Source: NORP110 sp051251595
GTDB lineage: Bacteria > Pseudomonadota > Alphaproteobacteria > Rhodobacterales > Rhodobacteraceae
Reading direction: 5' to 3'
Length of the DNA stretch: 64,000 bases
Assembly (NCBI GenBank): GCA_051251595.1
Contig: JBPOFA010000007.1
Location: forward strand, 156,663 to 220,662
A program made the translations under genes and the position numbers. Positions within the stretch are counted from its first letter, which is position 1. Every line of letters starts with the position of its first letter. Shown here one piece after another: positions 15,331 through 24,044 of this stretch. The notes under the pieces are model-generated. The model did no database searches, was not told the origin of the DNA, and was given only the letters and a program-made list of their open reading frames with translations.

Positions 15331-18300
15331 ATGGCGACGATTGTACTTGGGGCCGTTGGTGCCGCTGTTGGGGCCTCTGTCGGAGGCGGAATTTTGGGGT
15401 TGTCTTCGGTTGTTATCGGGCAGGCGATAGGCTCGGCCATTGGGCGTTCGCTGGATCAGCGGTTGCTGGGCGGCGGCTCAGAGGTTGTTGACACGCCGAG
15501 GGTTGACCGCTTTCGCCTGACCAGCGCCGGGGAAGGTACGGAAATCACGCAAGTTTATGGCCGCATGCGTGTGGGCGGTCAGGTGATATGGGCCTCTCGG
15601 TTCAAAGAGAAAGTCTCTGTTACGGGGGGCGAAGGGGGGAAAGGTGCGCCTCAGAGCCCCGAAATACGCGAGTATTCCTATTCGGTGAGTTTGGCGATTG
15701 CCCTGTGCGAGGGGGAAATCACCCGTGTTGGACGTGTCTGGGCGGACGGACAGGAGATACCGCGGGATGATTTGAATATGCGCGTGCATCGGGGCACCGC
15801 GACCCAGATGCCGGATTCCAAGATTGAGGCGATTGAGGGCGCAGGCAACGTGCCGGGGTTTCGGGGCATGGCCTATGTGGTGATCGGCAATCTTGATTTG
15901 GGGGCCTTTGGCAACCGCGTGCCGCAATTCACCTTTGAAGTCATGCGGCCCGGGCAAAACAAAACCGTCGATGCCGCAGACCCTGCCCATGGGGTGCAGG
16001 GCGTGGCCTTGCTGCCGGGGTCTGGGGAATATGTCATGGCGACAAAGCCCGTTTACCGGCCAAACGGACGTGGCCGGTTTATTCCGGCCAATGTCAATTC
16101 GCCAAGTGGCAAGACGGATTTTGTAACCTCAATGCAGGCGTTGAAAGAAGAGCTGCCAAATTGTGGGTCTGTGTCGTTGATCGTGTCCTGGTTTGGAGAT
16201 GATCTGCGCTGTTCGGACACCAGCCTGCGTCCGAAAGTTCTTAGCGGCCATTCCGAAGGGCGCGAAATGCCGTGGAGCGTTTCTGGTCTGAACAGATCGA
16301 CGGCGCAATCCGTGCCCAAGGTCGACGGGCGTTCGATCTATGGCGGGACCCCGACGGATCAATCTGTGACGGATGCTATTTCAAAGCTGAAGGCGCAGGG
16401 CAAGAAGGTGGTGTTTTACCCGTTTATCCTGATGGATCAGGTGGCCGGAAATACGCTTGTGGATCCCTGGAGCGGTCAAAGCGGTCAGCCACATCTGCCG
16501 TGGCGGGGGCGTATTACGCTGTCTTCTGCCCCTGGGCAGTCCGGCTCGCCAGATCAGTCTGCAAGCGCCGCGGCAGAGGTCGCGTCGTTCTTTGGGACGG
16601 CGCAGCCGGGTGATTTCTATCAATCTGCACAGGGTGTTGGATATACGGGCCCTGCGGAATGGTCATACCGACGCTTCATTTTGCATTATGCGCATCTTTG
16701 TGCCGCTGCGGGCGGTGTGAAAGCGTTTTGCATTGGGTCTGAAATGCGGGGGCTGACGCAGATCAGAGGGGCGAGCAATAGTTTTCCAGCCGTGGATGCT
16801 CTGGTCGCGCTGGCGGCTGATGTGCGCCAGATTTTGGGGCCGAACACCAGGATCGGCTATGCCGCCGATTGGTCGGAATATTTCGGCTATCACCCGCAGG
16901 ACGGGTCGGGCGATGTGTTCTTTCATCTGGACGCGCTTTGGGCCGATGCGAATATCGATTTCATTGGGATCGACAATTACATGCCGTTGTCTGACTGGCG
17001 CGACGGTCAGAATCACGCGGATGCGGCCTGGGGCTCTGTGTACAATCCAGACTATCTGAAATCGAATGTAGCAGGTGGCGAAGGCTTTGATTGGTACTAC
17101 GCTACGCCTCAGGATCGCGCCGCGCAAATTCGCAGCCCGATCACCGATGGCGCGCATGGAGAGCCTTGGATCTACCGCTATAAGGACATCAAAAGCTGGT
17201 GGTCCTTGCCGCATCACAATCGGGTCGGGGGCGTTCGTTCTGCGACGCCGACAGCCTGGTTGCCAGAGTCAAAACCCATCTGGTTTACCGAATATGGCTG
17301 CACCGCTGTCGACAAGGCGACCAATCAGCCCAACAAGTTCCTGGATGACAAATCTTCGGAATCGAGCCTGCCGCATTTTTCGGATGGCCGCCGGGATGAG
17401 CTTATCCAGATGCAGTATCTGCAGGCCATGTTGGAATATTGGGGGGATGAAAGCCATAATCCGCAGTCTTCGATCTATGGTGGTTCAATGGTGGATATGT
17501 CTCGGGCGTATCTTTGGGCTTGGGACATGCGGCCATTTCCGTTCTTTCCGCATATTTCGAAACGCTGGTCGGATTCGAAAAACTATGCGCGGGGGCACTG
17601 GCTTAACGGGCGGTCCTCTTCGCGTTCGCTTGCAGATGTGGTGACAGAGATTTGCGCGCGCTCTGGCGTGACGGATATCGATACGTCCCAGCTGTTTGGT
17701 TATGTGCGCGGCTATTCGGTTTCGGATGTTTCGGGCGCTCGGGCGGTGTTGCAACCCTTGATGCTGGCCTATGGGTTTGACGTGATCGAACGTGGCGGCA
17801 CATTGATGTTCCGCAACCGGGATGGGGTGTTGGACACAGCCCTTGGGGCGCAGGATGTGTCTTGGCTCAGCGAGCAGGAAACCCCGGTAGAGCTGACCCG
17901 CGCCCCGGACGCCGAAACTGTGGGGCGGCTGCGTCTGAATTTCGTGGATTCAGATGGCGATTATGATGTGCGCACCGAAGAGGCTGTGTTTCCCGATGAC
18001 AGCTCGCTGGCGGTGTCACAATCGGACATCCCCTTGTTGCTGACCCGGGCAGAGGCGCGGGCGATCACGGAAAAATGGTTGGCCGAGGCGCGTGTGGCGC
18101 GTGACAGCATCCGGTTTTCCCTTCCGCCCAGCCGGATGGAGATCGGTGCAGGTGACGTGGTACAATGGCAGGACGACACAGGGGGCGCACGGTATCGCAT
18201 CGACCGGGTGACGCAGGCCAATGCCCAACTGGTTGAAGCGGTGCGGGTGGAACCCGAAGTCTATACGCCAAGCGACGCGGCGGATCTTGCGCAGGACCTT

Positions 18301-19254
18301 CGCCCCTTCGAGGCGCCGGTTCCGGTTTTGCCGATGTTCATGGATTTGCCCTTGCTGAGCGGTGATGAAGTGCCCCACGCCCCGCATTTGGCGGTCACAG
18401 CAGAGCCATGGCCCGGGGCGGTGGCCTGTTACATGTCGTCGAGTGACAGCAATTACACGCTTAACACATTGCACAACCGGCCGGCCATCACGGGGATCTC
18501 TCAGACGATCCTAAAGGCTGCGGCCCCCGGGGTTCTGGACCGTGGAGCAGCGCTGCGGGTGGAATTGGCCTATGGGGATCTGTCCTCTGCCAGTTTGACC
18601 GATATCTTGAATGGCGCAAATGTCGCGGCCATTGGTGATGGCAGTCCGGGAAACTGGGAGGTCTTTCAGTTTCAAACCGCAACGCTTGTGGACCCTGGGG
18701 TTTATGACCTTTCCGGGCGTCTGCGTGGGCAGGCGGGGACAGATGGGCTGGGCACGACAGAATGGCCTGCGGGCAGCACATTTGTTCTGCTGAATGGTGC
18801 AGTGTCACAGATCAAACTGGCATCCTCTGAACGGGGGCTGGCGCGCCATTTTCGGATTGGTCCGGCCAACCGCGCCTATGATGATCCGTCATTTGAGTAT
18901 CTGTACGAGGCCTTTTCAGGTGTCGGCCTGCGCCCCTATGCGCCGGTTCATCTGAGGGCTGTCGCGGATGGGTCCGGTGGTTATGGGATGACGTGGACAC
19001 GAAGGACGCGGGTTGATGGGGACAGTTGGAACGCTCAGGATGTGCCGCTTGGGGAAGATGCAGAGCAGTATCTGGTTCAGGTGATCGCCTCCGGAGCGGT
19101 TGTCAGAGAGGTCAACACGACTGCGCCGAACTGGAACTACAGCAACAGCCAGATGAGCCGTGACGGCATTTCCGGTCCGTTCACGGTTCAGGTGGCACAG
19201 GTTTCGACGCGGTTTGGGCCGGGTCTGTTTAGAAGGATTACGTTAAATGAGTAA
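15331..19254 (+). CDS. orfg15: GTA megatron/host-specificity baseplate protein (g15)
   Basis: A 1307-residue protein that builds the baseplate tip and touches the recipient cell. It begins with a hydrophobic, glycine-rich segment (about residues 1-35). A TIM-barrel GTA domain covers roughly residues 430-720, and a phage tail domain follows around 780-960, with a beta-rich C-terminus. The barrel keeps acidic residues where glycoside hydrolases have theirs: Glu471 in GSEMRG and Glu654 in WFTEYGC, plus the aspartates of DFIGIDNYMPLSDWRDG. Whether it cleaves sugar is unknown. It is the longest gene in the window and overlaps the next gene by eight bases. Confidence 0.93.
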   Translation: MATIVLGAVGAAVGASVGGGILGLSSVVIGQAIGSAIGRSLDQRLLGGGSEVVDTPRVDRFRLTSAGEGTEITQVYGRMRVGGQVIWASRFKEKVSVTGGEGGKGAPQSPEIREYSYSVSLAIALCEGEITRVGRVWADGQEIPRDDLNMRVHRGTATQMPDSKIEAIEGAGNVPGFRGMAYVVIGNLDLGAFGNRVPQFTFEVMRPGQNKTVDAADPAHGVQGVALLPGSGEYVMATKPVYRPNGRGRFIPANVNSPSGKTDFVTSMQALKEELPNCGSVSLIVSWFGDDLRCSDTSLRPKVLSGHSEGREMPWSVSGLNRSTAQSVPKVDGRSIYGGTPTDQSVTDAISKLKAQGKKVVFYPFILMDQVAGNTLVDPWSGQSGQPHLPWRGRITLSSAPGQSGSPDQSASAAAEVASFFGTAQPGDFYQSAQGVGYTGPAEWSYRRFILHYAHLCAAAGGVKAFCIGSEMRGLTQIRGASNSFPAVDALVALAADVRQILGPNTRIGYAADWSEYFGYHPQDGSGDVFFHLDALWADANIDFIGIDNYMPLSDWRDGQNHADAAWGSVYNPDYLKSNVAGGEGFDWYYATPQDRAAQIRSPITDGAHGEPWIYRYKDIKSWWSLPHHNRVGGVRSATPTAWLPESKPIWFTEYGCTAVDKATNQPNKFLDDKSSESSLPHFSDGRRDELIQMQYLQAMLEYWGDESHNPQSSIYGGSMVDMSRAYLWAWDMRPFPFFPHISKRWSDSKNYARGHWLNGRSSSRSLADVVTEICARSGVTDIDTSQLFGYVRGYSVSDVSGARAVLQPLMLAYGFDVIERGGTLMFRNRDGVLDTALGAQDVSWLSEQETPVELTRAPDAETVGRLRLNFVDSDGDYDVRTEEAVFPDDSSLAVSQSDIPLLLTRAEARAITEKWLAEARVARDSIRFSLPPSRMEIGAGDVVQWQDDTGGARYRIDRVTQANAQLVEAVRVEPEVYTPSDAADLAQDLRPFEAPVPVLPMFMDLPLLSGDEVPHAPHLAVTAEPWPGAVACYMSSSDSNYTLNTLHNRPAITGISQTILKAAAPGVLDRGAALRVELAYGDLSSASLTDILNGANVAAIGDGSPGNWEVFQFQTATLVDPGVYDLSGRLRGQAGTDGLGTTEWPAGSTFVLLNGAVSQIKLASSERGLARHFRIGPANRAYDDPSFEYLYEAFSGVGLRPYAPVHLRAVADGSGGYGMTWTRRTRVDGDSWNAQDVPLGEDAEQYLVQVIASGAVVREVNTTAPNWNYSNSQMSRDGISGPFTVQVAQVSTRFGPGLFRRITLNE

Positions 19255-19957
19255 TACAGCAAAACTGGGATTGCCCTTGGTGCAGGCCGCGCAGGCGCAA
19301 AAACATGTCACCGTGAACGAGGCTTTGGTCCGTTTGGACGGGCTGGCGCAGCTGACCCTGAAATCTACAAGCCTTACGACGCCCCCAGGGCTGGCAACAG
19401 ACGGCGATTGCTATGGGGTACCGAATGGCGCAGTGAACGCTTGGGCCGGGCAGGCCGGTGCATTGGCGCTGTTTACCAATGGCGGATGGGTGTTTACCAC
19501 GCCACAGCTTGGCTGGTCGGCCTGGGTCGAGGACGTCTCTCGCAGGGTTTTGTTCGACGGCACGGATTGGCAGGCCGATGTCGTGGCGATGTCACCCCAC
19601 GGCGCGATGAGCAAACAGCGGATCCTGGAAATCGATCACAGTCTTTCTGCCGGGCCGGTATCGACTGTGAGTGCGGCATTGCCCGCGTTTTCCATGGTGT
19701 TTGGCGTGACGGGACGGGTGACAACGGCGATCACGGGAACCCTGACGGGATGGCGTCTGGGGGTGGCGAGTGCGGATAACCGCTATGGATCCGGGCTGGG
19801 GTTGGGGCAGGGCAGCTGGGTGCGCGGCTTGACATCGGCGCCGCAGACCTATTACGCCGACACGGATCTGATTTTGACGGCCGAAACAGGTGATTTTGCG
19901 GGCGGGGATATTAGGCTCGCGGTTCATTACCTCGAGATTACCATGCCAAATCCGTAG
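19247..19957 (+). CDS. DUF2793 protein at the end of the GTA cluster
   Basis: A 236-residue protein whose first half matches DUF2793: LGLPLVQAAQAQKHVTVNEALVRLDGLAQL, then GDCYGVPNGAVNAWAGQAGALALFTNGGWVF and ARRVLFDGTDWQ-like RRVLFDGTDWQADV. Members sit beside phage and GTA tail genes and are thought to be fibre or spike components. The second half is beta-rich and glycine-rich and differs from the conserved N-terminus, as expected for a receptor-binding tip. Its ATG overlaps the g15 stop by eight bases, so it is produced with the GTA. A role in surface recognition is inference. Confidence 0.82.
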   Translation: MSNTAKLGLPLVQAAQAQKHVTVNEALVRLDGLAQLTLKSTSLTTPPGLATDGDCYGVPNGAVNAWAGQAGALALFTNGGWVFTTPQLGWSAWVEDVSRRVLFDGTDWQADVVAMSPHGAMSKQRILEIDHSLSAGPVSTVSAALPAFSMVFGVTGRVTTAITGTLTGWRLGVASADNRYGSGLGLGQGSWVRGLTSAPQTYYADTDLILTAETGDFAGGDIRLAVHYLEITMPNP

Positions 19958-19965
19958 GTTAGAAG

Positions 19966-19992
19966 GGGGCGTTGCGGTTGCTGTGACGCCCC
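19966..19992 (+). terminator. Stem-loop at the end of the GTA cluster
   Basis: GGGGCGT (19966-19972) pairs with ACGCCCC (19986-19992) across a 13-base loop, just after the DUF2793 stop. No T-run follows. It probably marks the end of the GTA transcript ahead of cysE. Confidence 0.45.
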
Positions 19993-20082
19993 ATTCCGAA
20001 ATCAAATATCCGCGATCAAGCATTGTGTTTTGTGGCGCTAGAATATTTGTGGTAAGCAGAGCTTAGCAAATAGGACAGGCAC

Positions 20083-20907
20083 ATGGCACGTACACAAGAA
20101 AATCTGGTTGAAGTCGATCCGGTTTGGAGCCGAATCCGCGAGGAAAGTCTGCGTGCCGTGGATGATGAGCCGCTGTTGGGTGGCCTTGTTCACGCAAGCA
20201 TTCTGCACCATTCCAGTCTGGATTCGGCGCTGGCGTTTCGGTTCGCTCAGAAACTGGCCTCTAGCGAAATGTCAGAACAGTTGCTGCGGGAGATCGCAGA
20301 TGAGGCCTATGCCTCTGATCCCTCGCTTGGGCAAAGTGCGCGTGCTGATATCGTTGCGGTTCTTGAACGCGACCCGGCCTGCCATCGGTATTTGCAACCT
20401 TTGTTGTTTTTCAAAGGGTTCCAGGCGATCCAAGCCTATCGCATTGCGCATCACCTTTGGGTGCAGAAACGGCCTGATCTGGCCTATTTCGTTCAAATGC
20501 GGATTTCAGAACGCTTCGGGGTGGATATCCACCCTGCTGCGCGGATTGGCTGTGGCATTATGATTGACCATGCCCATTCCATCGTTATTGGCGAAACCGC
20601 TGTGGTCGGGGATAATGTCTCTATGCTGCATTCGGTCACACTTGGCGGGACGGGCAAAGAGGACGACGACCGGCACCCGAAAATCGGGGACGGCGTTTTG
20701 ATTGGCGCCGGGGCCAAGGTGCTTGGCAATATCAAAGTCGGCAATTGCTGCCGGATTGCGGCGGGTTCTGTTGTGCTGCGCGATGTCCCCCCAAACAAGA
20801 CCGTTGCCGGTGTTCCGGCCAAAATCGTCGGAGAAGCAGGTTGCGATCAACCCGCCAATTCCATGAACCAGCTGCTGGGGCATAGTGCCGGTTTAACAGA
20901 GGGTTAG
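20083..20907 (+). CDS. cysE: Serine O-acetyltransferase
   Basis: First step of cysteine synthesis: transfers acetyl from acetyl-CoA to serine. The 274-residue protein has the helical N-terminal SATase domain (DPVWSRIREESLRAVDDEPLLGGLVHASILHHSSL). A left-handed beta-helix with hexapeptide repeats follows, including GVDIHPAARIGCGIMIDHAHSIVIGETAVVGDNV and the catalytic-site region DHAH...LHSVTLGGTG. The C-terminal tail is longer than needed for catalysis and could bind CysK. cysE is, to my knowledge, a frequent downstream neighbour of this GTA cluster in Rhodobacterales. It overlaps the convergent next gene by four bases. Confidence 0.97.
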   Translation: MARTQENLVEVDPVWSRIREESLRAVDDEPLLGGLVHASILHHSSLDSALAFRFAQKLASSEMSEQLLREIADEAYASDPSLGQSARADIVAVLERDPACHRYLQPLLFFKGFQAIQAYRIAHHLWVQKRPDLAYFVQMRISERFGVDIHPAARIGCGIMIDHAHSIVIGETAVVGDNVSMLHSVTLGGTGKEDDDRHPKIGDGVLIGAGAKVLGNIKVGNCCRIAAGSVVLRDVPPNKTVAGVPAKIVGEAGCDQPANSMNQLLGHSAGLTEG

Positions 20908-21245
20908 GACCCCTTGTTAAACTGGTCAAACGCCTCTAGCGCTTTGACGCCATACATATAGGCCGGGCCACCGCCCATCATGATATTGACGGAAACCGTT
21001 TCAGCAATTTCGTCGCGGCTTGCGCCTGCAGCGATGGCGGCTTTGACGTGGAAGCCAATGCAATCGATGCATTGCTGCGCGATACCAATCGACAAGGCGA
21101 TCAGCTCTTTTTCTTTGGCCCCGACGGCACCGGTTTGCATTGTCGCATGGTGGAGTGCAGAGAACCCCTTGGCCGCCGCAGGCTGTGTCTGGCGAAAATT
21201 ATCGAGATTTTGATTGGCGTTTGAAAGTTCTGCGGTCCAGTCCAT
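20904..21245 (-). CDS. Carboxymuconolactone decarboxylase / AhpD-like protein
   Basis: A 113-residue helical protein of the CMD/AhpD family. It carries the redox pair Cys59-x-x-Cys62 with His66 (QQCIDCIGFHVKAA), the arrangement of AhpD-type peroxidase reductants rather than true decarboxylases. The segment LIALSIGIAQQC before it and GASRDEIAETVSVNIMMGGGPAYMYGVKALEA after it are typical. It probably acts as a thiol-disulphide or peroxide-handling protein. It faces cysE, with the two stops overlapping by four bases, and has no obvious operon partner. Confidence 0.88.
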   Translation of the reverse strand: MDWTAELSNANQNLDNFRQTQPAAAKGFSALHHATMQTGAVGAKEKELIALSIGIAQQCIDCIGFHVKAAIAAGASRDEIAETVSVNIMMGGGPAYMYGVKALEAFDQFNKGS

Positions 21246-21332
21246 CGGATGCTCCTGAAATTACGGTGCCACAGCTGTGCCGCATAAAAAGACCCGCCAC
21301 ATTGAGGCAGGTCAATTCACTGTAAGATTTCA

Positions 21333-21369
21333 AAATAAAGCGGACCCCGGCGCAAAATGGCCGGGGCCC
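21333..21369 (-). terminator. Terminator of the pdhA-pdhB-pdhC operon
   Basis: On the reverse strand a GC-rich stem (21360-21369 with 21342-21351, nine of ten pairs) has an eight-base loop and is followed by a T-rich stretch (TTTATTTTG). It lies just past the pdhC stop codon. Confidence 0.75.
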
Positions 21370-21377
21370 TGAACCTG

Positions 21378-22661
21378 TCAGGCGAGCATGGCGACAGGGT
21401 TTTCTAGGTTTTCTTTGATTTCGTGCAAAAGCTGGGCACCAAGGGCACCGTCAATCACACGGTGATCGACCGAGAGCGTGACGGACATGACCGTCGCCAC
21501 AGCCAATTCGCCATCCTCCCCGACAATCGGTTTCTTGACGCCAGCACCAACCGCAAGGATTGCACCATGGGGCGGGTTGATCACCGCATCGAAATTGTCG
21601 ATGCCCATCATCCCAAGGTTGGAAATCGCAAAGCTTCCGCCCTGATATTCATGCGGGGCAAGTTTGCGGTCGCGGGCGCGGGTGGCCAGATCTTTCATCT
21701 CTTTCGACAGGGCTGAAAGGGATTTCATGTCTGCATCACGCAGAACCGGTGTGAACAACCCGCCCTCGATCGCAACAGCAACGGCCACATCGGATGGTTT
21801 CAGTTGCAAGACGCGGTCACCGGCCCAGACGGAATTTGCCGTTGGCACGGATTGCAGCGCGAGGGCACAGGCCTTGATGATGAAATCATTCACCGAAAGC
21901 TTCACACCGCGTGCTTCCAACTGTTTGTTCAGCGTGCTGCGGAACTTGAGCAGCGCGTCGAGTTGAATGTCACGCCGCAGATAGAAATGCGGAATGGTTT
22001 GTTTGGCTTCTGTCAGACGCGCAGCAATGGTTTTGCGCATGCCGTTGAGCGGAATTTCTTCGAATTCGCGGTCGGCATACATCTTTAGAACGGCATCTGC
22101 ATCCGGGCCAGCTGGCGCGGCAGCTGGGGCTGCAGCGGCGGGCGCGGCGGCGGGTTTTGGGGCCGCTGTTGCGCCTTCGACATCGGCTTTGACGATCCGA
22201 CCATGGGGACCTGAACCGGTGAGTTGAGACAGGTCCAATCCCTTATCCGCCGCGATGCGACGTGCCAGAGGGGAAGCGAAAATACGTTTTCCGTCAGTGG
22301 CTTGGGGTGCTGCAGGGGCAGGGGCTGCGGCTGGGATTGCGGCGGCAGGTTCCGCCGCTGCCGCTGCCGGGGCCGCAGCTGGGGTCGCCGGGGTGCTGCC
22401 GATATCATCGGCCGTTTCCCCGTCTTCCAGCAGAACGGCAATCGCGGTGTTGACCGCGACGCCTTCAGTGCCTTCAGCCACAAGGATCTTGCCGACTGTA
22501 CCTTCGTCCACCGCTTCAAATTCCATCGTCGCCTTATCGGTTTCGATTTCCGCGATCAGATCGCCAGAGGAAATGGTGTCGCCCTCTTTGACGAGCCATT
22601 TCGCCAACGTGCCTTCTTCCATCGTCGGGGAAAGCGCCGGCATGAGAATTTCTATTGGCAT
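21378..22661 (-). CDS. pdhC: Pyruvate dehydrogenase E2, dihydrolipoamide acetyltransferase
   Basis: Core of the pyruvate dehydrogenase complex; moves the acetyl group from lipoamide to CoA. The 427-residue protein has one lipoyl domain (Lys43 in ETDKATMEFE), an Ala/Pro-rich linker, an E1/E3-binding domain (ASPLARRIAADKGLDLSQLTGSGPHGRIVKADV) and a second linker. The catalytic domain ends with SVDHRVIDG (His400, Asp404). It lies 12 bases after pdhB and ends the operon. The lipoyl domain is nearly identical at protein level to the one fused to PdhB. Confidence 0.97.
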   Translation of the reverse strand: MPIEILMPALSPTMEEGTLAKWLVKEGDTISSGDLIAEIETDKATMEFEAVDEGTVGKILVAEGTEGVAVNTAIAVLLEDGETADDIGSTPATPAAAPAAAAAEPAAAIPAAAPAPAAPQATDGKRIFASPLARRIAADKGLDLSQLTGSGPHGRIVKADVEGATAAPKPAAAPAAAAPAAAPAGPDADAVLKMYADREFEEIPLNGMRKTIAARLTEAKQTIPHFYLRRDIQLDALLKFRSTLNKQLEARGVKLSVNDFIIKACALALQSVPTANSVWAGDRVLQLKPSDVAVAVAIEGGLFTPVLRDADMKSLSALSKEMKDLATRARDRKLAPHEYQGGSFAISNLGMMGIDNFDAVINPPHGAILAVGAGVKKPIVGEDGELAVATVMSVTLSVDHRVIDGALGAQLLHEIKENLENPVAMLA

Positions 22662-22673
22662 TGTATCTCTCCC

Positions 22674-24032
22674 TTAACGGTAGGTTACGGCTTTGGCGGC
22701 ATCGACGACTTCTTGGGTCGTGATCAGCGCAAGTTTTTCCAGATTGGCAGCGTATGGCATTGGCACATCTTTGCCCGCACAGTTCAGAACCGGCGCGTCG
22801 AGGTAATCAAACGCGTGGGTCATGATATAGGCAGAGAGATGGTTGCCGATGGAACAAACGGGAAAGCCCTCTTCGACGGTGATACAGCGGTTCGTCTTTT
22901 GAACAGACTTAATAACGGTGTCATAGTCGAGCGGACGCAGAGTTCTGAGATCAATCACCTCTGCCGAAATGCCGTCTTTGGCCAGCTCATCTGCCGCTTC
23001 CAACGCGTAAGTCATGCCGATCCCGAAGCTAACGATGGTGATGTCCGTGCCTTCGCGCCAGATCTTCGCCTTGCCGAAGGGAACGGTGTAGTCATCCATA
23101 ACGGGCACATCAAAGCTGCGGCCATAAAGGATTTCATTTTCCAAAAACACCACCGGGTTCGGATCACGGATGGCGGTTTTCAGCAGGCCTTTCGCATCCG
23201 CAGCCGAATAAGGCATCACAACCTTGAGGCCAGGGATCTGGCTGTACCAGGTTGCATAGTCCTGGCTGTGTTGCGCGCCAACCCTTGCCGCGGCACCGTT
23301 TGGCCCACGGAACACCATAGGAGCCCCCATCTGACCGCCGGACATATATAGCGTCTTGGCTGCAGAGTTGATAATCTGATCAATGGCTTGCATGGCGAAG
23401 TTAAAGGTCATGAATTCGACGATCGGGCGCAAACCGCCAAAGGCAGCCCCCACGGCGATACCCGCAAAACCATGTTCCGTGATGGGGGTGTCGATGACCC
23501 GCTTGGCGGAAAATTCATCCAGCAGTCCTTGGCTGATCTTATAGGCCCCCTGATACTCAGCGACCTCTTCGCCCATCAGATAAACCGTTTCATCCCGGCG
23601 CATTTCTTCGGCCATGGCGTCGCGCAACGCTTCGCGCACGGTGGTGGATCGCATTTCAGTGCCTTCAGGCACGTCGAGTTCAACCGGAACAGAGGCGACC
23701 GGCGCTGCAACCGTTGCCGGAGCAGGGGCCGCAGCGGCTGGCGTTGCTTCGGCCGGTGCCGCAGCCGCCGGGGTCGCGTCCGCGCTTTCGCCGTCTTCCA
23801 ATAGAACGGCAATCGCAGTGTTGACCGCAACGCCTTCGGTGCCTTCGGCAATCAGGATTTTGCCGATGATGCCCTCGTCAACAGCTTCAAATTCCATCGT
23901 TGCTTTGTCGGTTTCGATTTCAGCCAGAATGTCACCGGATGAAACGGTATCGCCTTCTTTGACCAACCACTTGGCCAATGTGCCTTCTTCCATGGTTGGT
24001 GACAGGGCAGGCATAAGGATTTCGGTAGCCAT
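22674..24032 (-). CDS. pdhB: Pyruvate dehydrogenase E1 beta with N-terminal lipoyl domain
   Basis: Beta subunit of the thiamine-dependent E1 component. At 452 residues it is longer than the usual 325-330 because a complete lipoyl domain (residues 1-80, Lys43 in ETDKATMEFE) and an Ala/Pro linker precede the E1-beta part. That part starts near residue 125 (MRSTTVREALRDAMAEEMRRD) and continues with YKISQGLLDEFSAKRVIDTPITEHGFAGIAVGAA. This fusion is characteristic of many alphaproteobacteria. It is transcribed with pdhA (12 bases upstream) and pdhC (12 bases downstream). Confidence 0.97.
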   Translation of the reverse strand: MATEILMPALSPTMEEGTLAKWLVKEGDTVSSGDILAEIETDKATMEFEAVDEGIIGKILIAEGTEGVAVNTAIAVLLEDGESADATPAAAAPAEATPAAAAPAPATVAAPVASVPVELDVPEGTEMRSTTVREALRDAMAEEMRRDETVYLMGEEVAEYQGAYKISQGLLDEFSAKRVIDTPITEHGFAGIAVGAAFGGLRPIVEFMTFNFAMQAIDQIINSAAKTLYMSGGQMGAPMVFRGPNGAAARVGAQHSQDYATWYSQIPGLKVVMPYSAADAKGLLKTAIRDPNPVVFLENEILYGRSFDVPVMDDYTVPFGKAKIWREGTDITIVSFGIGMTYALEAADELAKDGISAEVIDLRTLRPLDYDTVIKSVQKTNRCITVEEGFPVCSIGNHLSAYIMTHAFDYLDAPVLNCAGKDVPMPYAANLEKLALITTQEVVDAAKAVTYR

Positions 24033-24044
24033 GATATGTCCCCC

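Noticed and set aside
5368..19992. Active prophage rather than GTA
   Set aside because: No integrase, repressor, replication or lysis genes and no attachment repeats flank the block; the gene order and short tape measure are those of RcGTA.
22224..23351. Long open frame (375 codons) on the plus strand
   Set aside because: It lies antisense to pdhC and pdhB, which have clear motifs throughout. Its residues are dominated by Arg, Gly and Phe as expected for the shadow of a GC-rich gene, and it has no ribosome site.
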